A stretch of 5,064 bases of DNA from contig JAOOKL010000034.1 in the NCBI GenBank assembly GCA_028408025.1, forward strand, positions 1-5,064, in the 5' to 3' direction. This document shows, piece after piece, positions 1 through 5,064 of this stretch. Below the pieces are notes generated by a model that was given only the letters and a program-made list of their open reading frames with translations, did no database searches and was not told where the DNA came from. The number at the start of each line of letters is the position of its first letter. The stretch's first letter is position 1. The DNA is from Candidatus Pelagibacter sp. Its GTDB lineage: Bacteria > Pseudomonadota > Alphaproteobacteria > Pelagibacterales > Pelagibacteraceae. The translations under genes were made by a program, and so were the position numbers.

Positions 1-390
1 GGTGTCTCCAGCTATTAATTGAACGTTTTTTTCAAATTTTTGTAAAAATTTTTTATTACTTTCTAAAGAATTTAAATTTTCTTTAAGTATATAGTTGTAA
101 TAAATGTTCTTTAATGGATTTGAAAATTTTTGGTTTTTTAAAAAACTCGGCTCTATTTCATCCTTTAATTTTTTTTGAGAAGTGCCAAATAAATCTACAC
201 CAATATATTTAAATTCATCGCCATGAATTTGATTTAGGTAATCACAAGTGTTTCTAGCAGTTACTCCACAAAAAACACCGATTTCAAGAAAATTTTTTGG
301 TTTATATTTATTTAGTTGATCTAAATAAATATTTCCCCATTTGCCTTTTAAACCAGTTTTTCTCCAATATGATTTATATTTGAGAACCAA
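1..390 (-). CDS. Class I SAM-dependent methyltransferase-like protein, N-terminal 130 residues (runs off window)
   Basis: This is an open frame of 130 codons with no stop, cut by the left window edge, so only the N-terminal part is visible. After a basic start (residues 1-33, including YWRKTGLKGKWGN) comes FLEIGVFCGVTARN (34-47), which fits the glycine-rich SAM-binding motif I. YIGVDLF (62-68) follows, with an acidic residue (D66) at the end of the second strand, where the SAM ribose is normally held. VQLIAGDT (123-130) resembles the next core strand. This suggests a Rossmann-fold methyltransferase of the Methyltransf_24 kind; the substrate cannot be told. The only standard start codon in frame before motif I is TTG at 390-388, three bases after the nrdB stop. 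No Shine-Dalgarno sequence is visible, so translation probably depends on coupling to nrdB. The gene is likely the third in the nrdA-nrdB transcript. Family fairly sure; start less so. Confidence 0.72.
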   Translation of the reverse strand, partial: MVLKYKSYWRKTGLKGKWGNIYLDQLNKYKPKNFLEIGVFCGVTARNTCDYLNQIHGDEFKYIGVDLFGTSQKKLKDEIEPSFLKNQKFSNPLKNIYYNYILKENLNSLESNKKFLQKFEKNVQLIAGDT

Positions 391-393
391 AGA

Positions 394-1401
394 CTAAGCG
401 AATACTTCGCCCCATGTTCCTTTAGTTGAAGCTTTAGAATATTCTGTTGCACGGCCCTCAAAGAAGTTCATATGCTCTACCCCATTTAACATTGTGTCCA
501 ACCACTTTAATGGATTTTCCTTAACATCGTAAATTGGATTTAATCCTAACTGTTCAAGTCTTCTGTTGCCGATAAATCTAATATATTTTTTAACTTCGTC
601 AGCTGTTAATCCTTCTAACGGACCCATTTGAAAAGCTAAATCTATAAACGCGTCTTCGTGTTCTACAATAGTTTTACAAGCATCGTAGATTTCTTTTTTT
701 AATTTATCGTTCCAAATTTGTGGTTCTTCTTTCACAAAATCTTTAAACAATCTAATCATAGAATTACAGTGCAAGGTCTCATCTCTAACTGACCAAGTTA
801 CTATTTGACCCATTCCTTTCATCTTATTAAATCTTGGAAAATTTAAAAGTATTGCAAAGCTCGCAAAAAGTTGTAGCCCTTCTGTAAATGCTGAGAATAC
901 TGCCATAGTCATCGCAATATTATGTTTTGATTTTACGTCAAAACCTTGCATGTAATCATACTTATCTTTCATTTCTTTGTATTGTAAAAATGCAGAGTAT
1001 TCAGTTTCAGGCATTCCAATAGTGTCTAACAAATGAGAATAAGCTGCAATATGAACTGTTTCCATTGCAGCAAAAGCTGTCATCATCATTAAAACTTCAG
1101 TGGGTTTAAAAACAGTTGTGTAATGCCTTAAGTAACAATTGTTTACTTCAACATCTGCTTGGGTAAAAAATCTAAATATGTGAGTTAAAAGATTTTTTTC
1201 TTCCACTGTTAAATTTTTCTGCCAGTCTCTTACGTCATCCCCTAATGGAACTTCTTCTGGTAACCAATGAATTCTTTGTTGTGTTAACCAAGCATCGTAA
1301 CACCATGGGTATCTGAATGGCTTGTAAACTGGGTTTTCTACCAATAAACCCATTTTCTTTGGTTGAATAATTCCTGGCTTAACTTTTTCTGCTACTGACA
1401 T
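394..1401 (-). CDS. nrdB: Ribonucleoside-diphosphate reductase class Ia, beta (radical-generating) subunit NrdB
   Basis: This cytosolic subunit houses the diiron-tyrosyl radical that starts ribonucleotide reduction in NrdA. Numbered from the ATG at 1401 it has 335 residues, a little shorter than E. coli NrdB (about 375). By alignment with the E. coli protein from memory, the metal ligands are D83 (QAD), E114 and H117 (ETVH), E174 (FTEG), E208 and H211 (DETLH). The radical tyrosine is Y121 (AAYSH), which points to class Ia and not the phenylalanine-containing Ic type. W46 (IHWLPEEV) and a tyrosine near the C-terminus (Y321) are candidates for the radical-transfer path. A GTG nine bases upstream extends the frame, but it overlaps the Shine-Dalgarno GAGGAG at 1415-1410, so the ATG eight bases beyond that site is preferred. 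The gene overlaps the end of nrdA by 10 bases, indicating translational coupling. No ATP-cone is fused to its N-terminus. Confidence 0.97.
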   Translation of the reverse strand: MSVAEKVKPGIIQPKKMGLLVENPVYKPFRYPWCYDAWLTQQRIHWLPEEVPLGDDVRDWQKNLTVEEKNLLTHIFRFFTQADVEVNNCYLRHYTTVFKPTEVLMMMTAFAAMETVHIAAYSHLLDTIGMPETEYSAFLQYKEMKDKYDYMQGFDVKSKHNIAMTMAVFSAFTEGLQLFASFAILLNFPRFNKMKGMGQIVTWSVRDETLHCNSMIRLFKDFVKEEPQIWNDKLKKEIYDACKTIVEHEDAFIDLAFQMGPLEGLTADEVKKYIRFIGNRRLEQLGLNPIYDVKENPLKWLDTMLNGVEHMNFFEGRATEYSKASTKGTWGEVFA

Positions 1402-3341
1402 GATAAACACTCCTCATAGTTGTTGTCTTTATTATTTGATTCATTCGATTTTGAATAAACATTTTTCGTCACATCTGTTGATGATCCTGCTGCTACATTC
1501 TCAGCCCTTTGAATTGATTTTGATCTACAATAATAAAGGCTCTTCAATCCTTTTTTCCAAGCTTGAAAATGAATATCGTGAAGTTCTTTTTTATGTATAT
1601 CCGCTGGGACAAATACATTAATTGATTGAGCTTGTGAGATATGAGGCGTTCTATCAGCACCTAATTCCACAATCCATCTTTGATCAATTTCAAAAGCAGT
1701 TTTGAAAGTATCTTTTTCATCAGCAGTTAAAAAATCCAAATGAGAAACTGATCCTTGATTAGTCGTTATTGTAGACCAAATTTCATCTGTATCTTTGTTG
1801 TATTTTTGAAGAACTTTTTTTAAATATTTATTTCTAACATTAAAAGAACCGGACAAAGTTTTATGTGTGTAACTATTTGCGGCTATAGGCTCAATACCTG
1901 GGGAAGAGCCTCCACAAATAATTGAGATCGATGCTGTTGGCGCTATTGCAGTCTTGTTAGAAAATCTTTCTTTAATTCCGTATTCAGCTGCGTCAGGACA
2001 AGACCCTCTCTCATCGGCTAATGTTTTTGAAGCTGAGTCTACTTTCTCTTGAATATTCTTAAATATTTTTTTGTTCCACACTTTGCTCATAACAGAGCCA
2101 AATGGAATATTTTTTTGCTGAAAATAAGAGTGTAAGCCCATAACTCCTAGGCCCACACTTCTTTCTCTCATAGCTGAATATTTTGCGTGAGCAAACTCTT
2201 CAGGAGCTCTATTAATAAAATCAGTCATAACGTTATCTAAAAATCTCATAACATCTTCAACAAATTGACTATCATCTTTCCATTGATCGTAAGTATCAAT
2301 GTTTAAAGATGAAAGACAACAAACTGCTGTTCTTTGTTTGCCGTCATTATCTGTTCCAGTCGGTAACGTGATTTCGCTACATAAATTTGATGTTTTTACT
2401 TTTAAACCTGCTAACTTATGGTGCTGAGGTATCTGTCTATTAACTGTATCAATATAAACTATATACGGTTCGCCAGTTTCTATTCTAGCAGTTAGAAGTC
2501 TAATCCACAAATTTCTAGCTGGTATAGTAGATTGAACTGTACCATCATAAGGGCTTCTAAGTGCCCATTGGCCATCTGTTTCAACAGCTCTCATAAAATC
2601 GTCAGTAACGAGAACACCATGATGTAAGTTTAAAGATCTTCTATTTACGTCCCCGCCAGTTGGTCTTCTCATTTCAATGAATTCCTCGATTTCTGGATGA
2701 TCAATTTGTAAGTAACATGCAGCTGAACCTCTTCTTAAAGATCCTTGGCTGATTGCTAAAGTTAAAGAGTCCATAACTTTAATAAAGGGTATAATCCCAG
2801 AAGTTTTTCCAACTTTACCAATTTTTTCACCAATTGATCTTAGATTGCCCCAGTAACTACCTATGCCGCCTCCCCTTGCAGCTAACCAAACATTTTCCTC
2901 CCACAAATTAGTTATTCCCTCAAGGCTGTCGTTTGCTTCATTTAAAAAACAAGAAATAGGTAATCCTCTTTCAGTGCCACCATTTGATAAAACTGGAGTT
3001 GCTGGCATAAACCAAAGATTACTAATATAGTTATAAATTCTTTGAGCATGTAAGTTGTCATCAGCATAAACACTTGCTACTCTTGCGAACAAATCTTGAA
3101 AACTTTCATTTTGGCCAAGATACCTATCTTGTAAAGTTGCTTTTCCAAAATCAGTTAGATTAGAGTCTCTAGATCTATCTATTTTAATCGTTATGCCTTT
3201 TTCATTTTGAAAAAGTTCAGTATCTCCAGATAATGAAAATAGATCAGGTTTTTTAGGACCGTTATTCTTTAGTTCATTTTGGTTTTTATGGCTTATGCTG
3301 CCGACAGCTTTCTCTATTGCCAATGATACGTTTTTATTCAT
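1392..3341 (-). CDS. nrdA: Ribonucleoside-diphosphate reductase class Ia, alpha (catalytic) subunit NrdA
   Basis: This is the large subunit, which reduces ribonucleoside diphosphates to deoxyribonucleoside diphosphates in the cytosol. It has 649 residues, about 110 fewer than E. coli NrdA. Matching the E. coli enzyme from memory, the thiyl-radical cysteine is C321 within SNLCSEITLP, with N319 and E323 as partners. The active-site redox pair is C131 (ISCFLNE) and C341 (AVCCLSS). The substrate-phosphate loop is PTASISIICGGSSPG (468-482). Y603-Y604 (LYY) form the radical-transfer pair, and a C-terminal CLSC (645-648) is the swinging redox arm reduced by thioredoxin or glutaredoxin. The first 60 or so residues are rich in Asn, Lys and Ser with no ATP-cone motif, so overall-activity control by dATP seems absent. 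RRGSAACY and the residues after it (203-235) fit the specificity-loop region. The start ATG is preceded by AGGGA. First gene of the nrdAB operon. Confidence 0.97.
   Translation of the reverse strand: MNKNVSLAIEKAVGSISHKNQNELKNNGPKKPDLFSLSGDTELFQNEKGITIKIDRSRDSNLTDFGKATLQDRYLGQNESFQDLFARVASVYADDNLHAQRIYNYISNLWFMPATPVLSNGGTERGLPISCFLNEANDSLEGITNLWEENVWLAARGGGIGSYWGNLRSIGEKIGKVGKTSGIIPFIKVMDSLTLAISQGSLRRGSAACYLQIDHPEIEEFIEMRRPTGGDVNRRSLNLHHGVLVTDDFMRAVETDGQWALRSPYDGTVQSTIPARNLWIRLLTARIETGEPYIVYIDTVNRQIPQHHKLAGLKVKTSNLCSEITLPTGTDNDGKQRTAVCCLSSLNIDTYDQWKDDSQFVEDVMRFLDNVMTDFINRAPEEFAHAKYSAMRERSVGLGVMGLHSYFQQKNIPFGSVMSKVWNKKIFKNIQEKVDSASKTLADERGSCPDAAEYGIKERFSNKTAIAPTASISIICGGSSPGIEPIAANSYTHKTLSGSFNVRNKYLKKVLQKYNKDTDEIWSTITTNQGSVSHLDFLTADEKDTFKTAFEIDQRWIVELGADRTPHISQAQSINVFVPADIHKKELHDIHFQAWKKGLKSLYYCRSKSIQRAENVAAGSSTDVTKNVYSKSNESNNKDNNYEECLSCQ
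1410..1415 (-). promoter_or_regulatory. Ribosome binding site of nrdB, inside nrdA
   Basis: GAGGAG lies eight bases upstream of the ATG at 1401. The same six bases encode E643 and E644 of NrdA, and the bases that follow encode its CLSC redox tail, so the nrdB initiation signals sit entirely within nrdA coding sequence. This site decides the nrdB start: the upstream in-frame GTG at 1410-1408 overlaps the site itself and could not use it. Confidence 0.85.
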
Positions 3342-3346
3342 TATTT

Positions 3347-3351
3347 TCCCT
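3347..3351 (-). promoter_or_regulatory. Ribosome binding site of nrdA
   Basis: AGGGA on the minus strand, five bases before the ATG at 3341-3339. It is the only purine-rich stretch near the start and supports this ATG as the nrdA initiation codon. Confidence 0.65.
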
Positions 3352-3375
3352 ATTTTACTCGATTTATTAACAAAA

Positions 3376-3391
3376 CAACTATATGTTGTGT
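3376..3391. promoter_or_regulatory. NrdR box 1 (operator of nrdAB)
   Basis: CAACTATATGTTGTGT matches the published NrdR-box consensus (acaCwAtATaTwGtgt, quoted from memory) at 13 of 16 positions, including the central CTATAT and the TTG half. NrdR is a zinc-finger/ATP-cone repressor that silences ribonucleotide reductase operons when (d)ATP is high. The site lies 35 bases upstream of the nrdA start codon and overlaps a TATAGT (minus strand, 3383-3378) that could be a -10 element with TTAACA (3405-3400) as -35. It is paired with a second box 31 bp away. Confidence 0.75.
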
Positions 3392-3406
3392 TACAAATAT
3401 GTTAAT

Positions 3407-3422
3407 ATACTATATAACATCA
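3407..3422. promoter_or_regulatory. NrdR box 2 (weaker half of the pair)
   Basis: ATACTATATAACATCA matches the NrdR consensus at about 10 of 16 positions, with the left half and core (aCTATATa) good and the right half poor. Its start is exactly 31 bp from that of box 1, leaving 15 bp between them. This three-helical-turn spacing is typical of NrdR operators and is the main reason for calling such a degenerate copy. A TATAGT (minus strand, 3414-3409) lies within it, with TTGTTC (3437-3432) 17 bp upstream, giving a possible nrdA promoter that bound NrdR would block. Confidence 0.6.
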
Positions 3423-3435
3423 AAATCAATAGAAC

Positions 3436-3464
3436 AATATAAGAACATTTCATTAATTTTGCAA
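3436..3464 (-). promoter_or_regulatory. Candidate sigma70-type promoter for nrdAB
   Basis: On the minus strand TTGCAA (3464-3459) and TATATT (3441-3436) are separated by 17 bp, matching the -35 and -10 consensus at 4/6 and 5/6 positions. Transcription would begin near 3429, giving a leader of about 88 bases with both NrdR boxes just downstream of the start. Two alternatives lie closer to the gene, with TATAGT -10 elements inside NrdR box 2 and box 1. In sequence this AT-rich, chance matches are common, so which promoter is used is not settled. Confidence 0.35.
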
Positions 3465-3503
3465 GTGGAAAATTTTGTTAATAAACAATCATCAAGAAAA
3501 CAC

Positions 3504-3509
3504 TATATT
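3504..3509 (+). promoter_or_regulatory. Candidate -10 element for the phosphohexomutase gene
   Basis: TATATT ends 18 bases before the ATG at 3528, which would give a leader of roughly 12 bases. No convincing -35 is seen at 16-18 bp upstream. The ATG has no Shine-Dalgarno sequence before it (the upstream bases are TTGATATTAATAATTA), in keeping with a very short or nearly leaderless message. The element overlaps an NrdR-like half-site, ACACTATAT (3500-3508). Weak call based on position. Confidence 0.28.
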
Positions 3510-3527
3510 CTTTGATATTAATAATTA

Positions 3528-4970
3528 ATGAAAATCAATCCAAACGGTTTTAGAGAATATGACGCTAGATGGCTATTTGAAAAAGACATCGATATTGAGG
3601 GAATCACTAATTTAGGCAAAGGTCTTGGAACCCAAATAATAGGCCATACGAGAAAAAATAATCCAAGAGTAGTAGTTGGTCATGATTATAGATCGTATAG
3701 TGAAAAAATTAAAAAAGCTTTAATTGAAGGCTTAATATCGACAGGGTGCAATGTTGAGGATGTTGGTTTATCTCTTTCTCCAATGGTTTACTTCGCGCAA
3801 TTCAATCTAAATTCAGATGCAATAGCAATGGTAACAGCCAGTCACAATGAAAATGGTTGGACTGGAGTAAAAATGGGTATCAATAAAGGTTTAACACATG
3901 CTCCTGAGGAAATGTCTGAGCTTAAAGATATAACTCTTAATAATAAATTCAAGTCAGGTAAGGGTAAGATTAAAAAAATAGATAACTTTAAAGACACATA
4001 TACTCAAGACTTAATAAAAAAGAATAAAATAAATAAAAAAATTAAAGCTGTAGTAGCTTGTGGAAACGGTACTGCTGGAGTTTTTGCTCCAGATATTTTG
4101 AGAGGAATAGGTTGTGAAGTAATAGAATTAGATTGTAAATTAGATTGGTCGTTTCCCAAATACAATCCAAATCCAGAAGATCTTAAAATGCTACATGCTA
4201 TTTCTAAAGCTGTAAAAGATAATCAAGCTGACGTAGGCTTTGGTTTCGATGGAGATGGGGACAGGTGTGGAGTTATAGACAATCAAGGTAATGAAATATT
4301 TTCAGACAAGGTAGGTTTGCTTATAGCTAGAAATCTATCCGAATCCCATAAAAATTCTAAGTTCATTGTAGATGTAAAATCTACAGGTTTATATACAAAT
4401 GATACTGTTCTTAATGAAAATAAATGTAAAACAATTTATTGGAAGACAGGTCATTCACATATTAAAAGAAAAGTAAATATCGAGAAGGCTCTAGCAGGTT
4501 TTGAAAAAAGTGGTCATTTCTTTTTTAACCAACCAATAGGATTTGGTTATGATGATGGTATTAATTCGGCAATACAAATATGCCATCTTTTAGTCAGCGA
4601 GAATAAAAAAATGAGTGATATCATTAAAAAATTACCAATCACATACCAAACCCCCACTATGGCACCTTTTTGTAAAGATGAGGAAAAATATAAAGTTGTT
4701 GATAATATTGTGAAAGAAGTTCAAGATTTAAAACAAAAAAATACGAAAATAGATGGTCAACACATTACTAATATATTAACTGTAAATGGAATAAGATTTT
4801 CTTTAGAAGATGGATCTTGGGGGCTTATAAGAGCTTCGTCTAACAAACCTTCCTTAGTAATTGTAATAGAAAGCGCTACGTCAGATAATAGAAAGAAAAA
4901 AATATTTGAATTTATAGATGCTTTGCTACAAAAGACTGGGAAAATCGGTGAGTACGATCAAAAAATTTAA
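3528..4970 (+). CDS. manB: Phosphomannomutase/phosphoglucomutase (alpha-D-phosphohexomutase family)
   Basis: This cytosolic Mg-dependent enzyme interconverts hexose 6-phosphate and hexose 1-phosphate, feeding GDP-mannose or UDP-glucose synthesis for surface polysaccharides. At 480 residues it is close to Pseudomonas AlgC (about 463) and has all four family signatures in order. These are GFREYDARW at the N-terminus (7-15), the phosphoserine loop TASHNENGW (103-111, S105 catalytic), the metal loop DGDGDR (241-246) and the sugar-binding EKSGH (326-330, usually E-M-S-G-H). The phosphate-binding loop RASSNKPS (435-442) lies in the last domain. Mannose and glucose forms cannot be separated from these motifs, so the symbol is tentative (algC or pgm are alternatives). 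The ATG follows an in-frame TAA four bases upstream and is the first possible start. Transcribed divergently from nrdAB; its stop overlaps that of the convergent gene to the right. Confidence 0.93.
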   Translation: MKINPNGFREYDARWLFEKDIDIEGITNLGKGLGTQIIGHTRKNNPRVVVGHDYRSYSEKIKKALIEGLISTGCNVEDVGLSLSPMVYFAQFNLNSDAIAMVTASHNENGWTGVKMGINKGLTHAPEEMSELKDITLNNKFKSGKGKIKKIDNFKDTYTQDLIKKNKINKKIKAVVACGNGTAGVFAPDILRGIGCEVIELDCKLDWSFPKYNPNPEDLKMLHAISKAVKDNQADVGFGFDGDGDRCGVIDNQGNEIFSDKVGLLIARNLSESHKNSKFIVDVKSTGLYTNDTVLNENKCKTIYWKTGHSHIKRKVNIEKALAGFEKSGHFFFNQPIGFGYDDGINSAIQICHLLVSENKKMSDIIKKLPITYQTPTMAPFCKDEEKYKVVDNIVKEVQDLKQKNTKIDGQHITNILTVNGIRFSLEDGSWGLIRASSNKPSLVIVIESATSDNRKKKIFEFIDALLQKTGKIGEYDQKI

Positions 4971-5064
4971 AGTTTAAAATACTCGTATAAAAATCTAGTT
5001 CCAATAACGACCAAGAATAAGCCAAAATACTTTGTCATTTTCTTTTTATTTATTCTATGACTGG
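4967..5064 (-). CDS. C-terminal end of a membrane protein, probably TauE/SafE family transporter (partial)
   Basis: The last 31 codons of a minus-strand gene entering from the right edge end in TAA at 4969-4967. The other two minus frames hit stops at the very edge of the window. The peptide reads SHRINKKKM (1-9), a basic loop, then a hydrophobic helix YFGLFLVVIGTRFLYEYF (12-29) and the terminal KL. A basic loop followed by a last helix with G..R..Y..F spacing is typical of the C-terminus of TauE/SafE sulfite/organosulfonate exporter-like permeases. Orientation, frame and a terminal membrane helix are seen; the family name is an inference from a short piece. The stop codon overlaps the phosphohexomutase stop by three bases in converging orientation. 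Confidence 0.6.
   Translation of the reverse strand, partial: SHRINKKKMTKYFGLFLVVIGTRFLYEYFKL

Larger units (their letters stand above)
3363..3485. repeat. Perfect 13-bp inverted repeat bracketing the nrdA control region
   Basis: TTTATTAACAAAA at 3363-3375 is the exact reverse complement of TTTTGTTAATAAA at 3473-3485. The arms are 97 bp apart and enclose both NrdR boxes and all candidate nrdA promoters; the left arm directly abuts box 1. The right arm also contains a small hairpin-like motif, TTGTT/AACAA around AATA (3475-3488). It could be a pair of sites for a DNA-binding protein, or a chance repeat in A/T-rich DNA. Confidence 0.5.

Noticed and set aside
1..390. Methyltransferase frame as a decayed pseudogene or as an in-frame extension of nrdB
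   Set aside because: The SAM motifs are intact with no internal stop, and NrdB already ends with a normal C-terminus, so a separate TTG-started gene is more likely; the readthrough idea is kept only as an alternative.
1402..1410. GTG at 1410 as start of NrdB (338 residues)
   Set aside because: The GTG overlaps the Shine-Dalgarno sequence GAGGAG, which is correctly spaced only for the ATG at 1401.
1400..1621. A 73-codon plus-strand open frame
   Set aside because: It lies antisense within the end of nrdA, has no recognisable domain or ribosome binding site, and is explained by the opposite-strand coding sequence.
3463..3472. TTTTCCACT on the minus strand as a DnaA box upstream of nrdA
   Set aside because: It differs from TTATNCACA at two positions, including the last, and stands alone; DnaA control of nrdA is known in E. 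coli but this match is too weak to claim.
4960..4985. Terminator between the convergent genes
   Set aside because: Only A/T-rich TTAAA-type repeats are present; there is no GC-containing stem followed by a T-run on either strand.
1..5064. A novel defence, mobile or CRISPR-like system
   Set aside because: No array of direct repeats, transposase, integrase, toxin-antitoxin pair, phage gene, tRNA or rRNA is visible; the genes are core metabolism in a typical compact layout.

Overview
The window looks like a piece of a small, AT-rich, tightly packed alphaproteobacterial chromosome, most likely SAR11 (Pelagibacterales). The basis is the strong A/T bias, the lysine- and asparagine-rich proteins, overlapping or nearly touching genes, the absence of stem-loop terminators, and an NrdA/NrdB pair of alphaproteobacterial type. 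The assignment is made by eye and not from a database search.

Minus strand, right to left from 3341 to 1: an apparent operon nrdA (3341-1392), nrdB (1401-394) and a class I SAM-dependent methyltransferase-like gene (390 to the window edge). nrdA and nrdB overlap by 10 bases, and the methyltransferase reading frame opens three bases after the nrdB stop with a TTG codon. NrdA and NrdB together form an aerobic class Ia ribonucleotide reductase, which makes deoxyribonucleoside diphosphates for DNA synthesis. All recognisable catalytic, radical-transfer and metal-binding residues are present. NrdA has no N-terminal ATP-cone, so the dATP on/off switch seen in many class Ia enzymes appears to be missing.

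Divergent intergenic region 3342-3527 (186 bp): holds two NrdR-box-like sites whose starts are exactly 31 bp apart, the usual arrangement for the NrdR repressor, plus candidate promoters for nrdA. A further NrdR-like half-site lies at the putative -10 of the divergent gene, and a perfect 13-bp inverted repeat brackets the NrdR sites and the nrdA promoters.

Plus strand, 3528-4970: a complete phosphomannomutase/phosphoglucomutase of the alpha-D-phosphohexomutase family, which supplies hexose-1-phosphates for surface polysaccharide and sugar-nucleotide synthesis. It converges, with overlapping stop codons, on the C-terminal end of a minus-strand membrane protein that resembles TauE/SafE transporters (4967 to the window edge).

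Overall this is core housekeeping DNA. I see no mobile element, CRISPR array, defence locus, tRNA or rRNA. The points worth a second look are the regulatory layout between nrdA and the mutase gene, the apparently cone-less reductase, and the unusual start of the methyltransferase gene.
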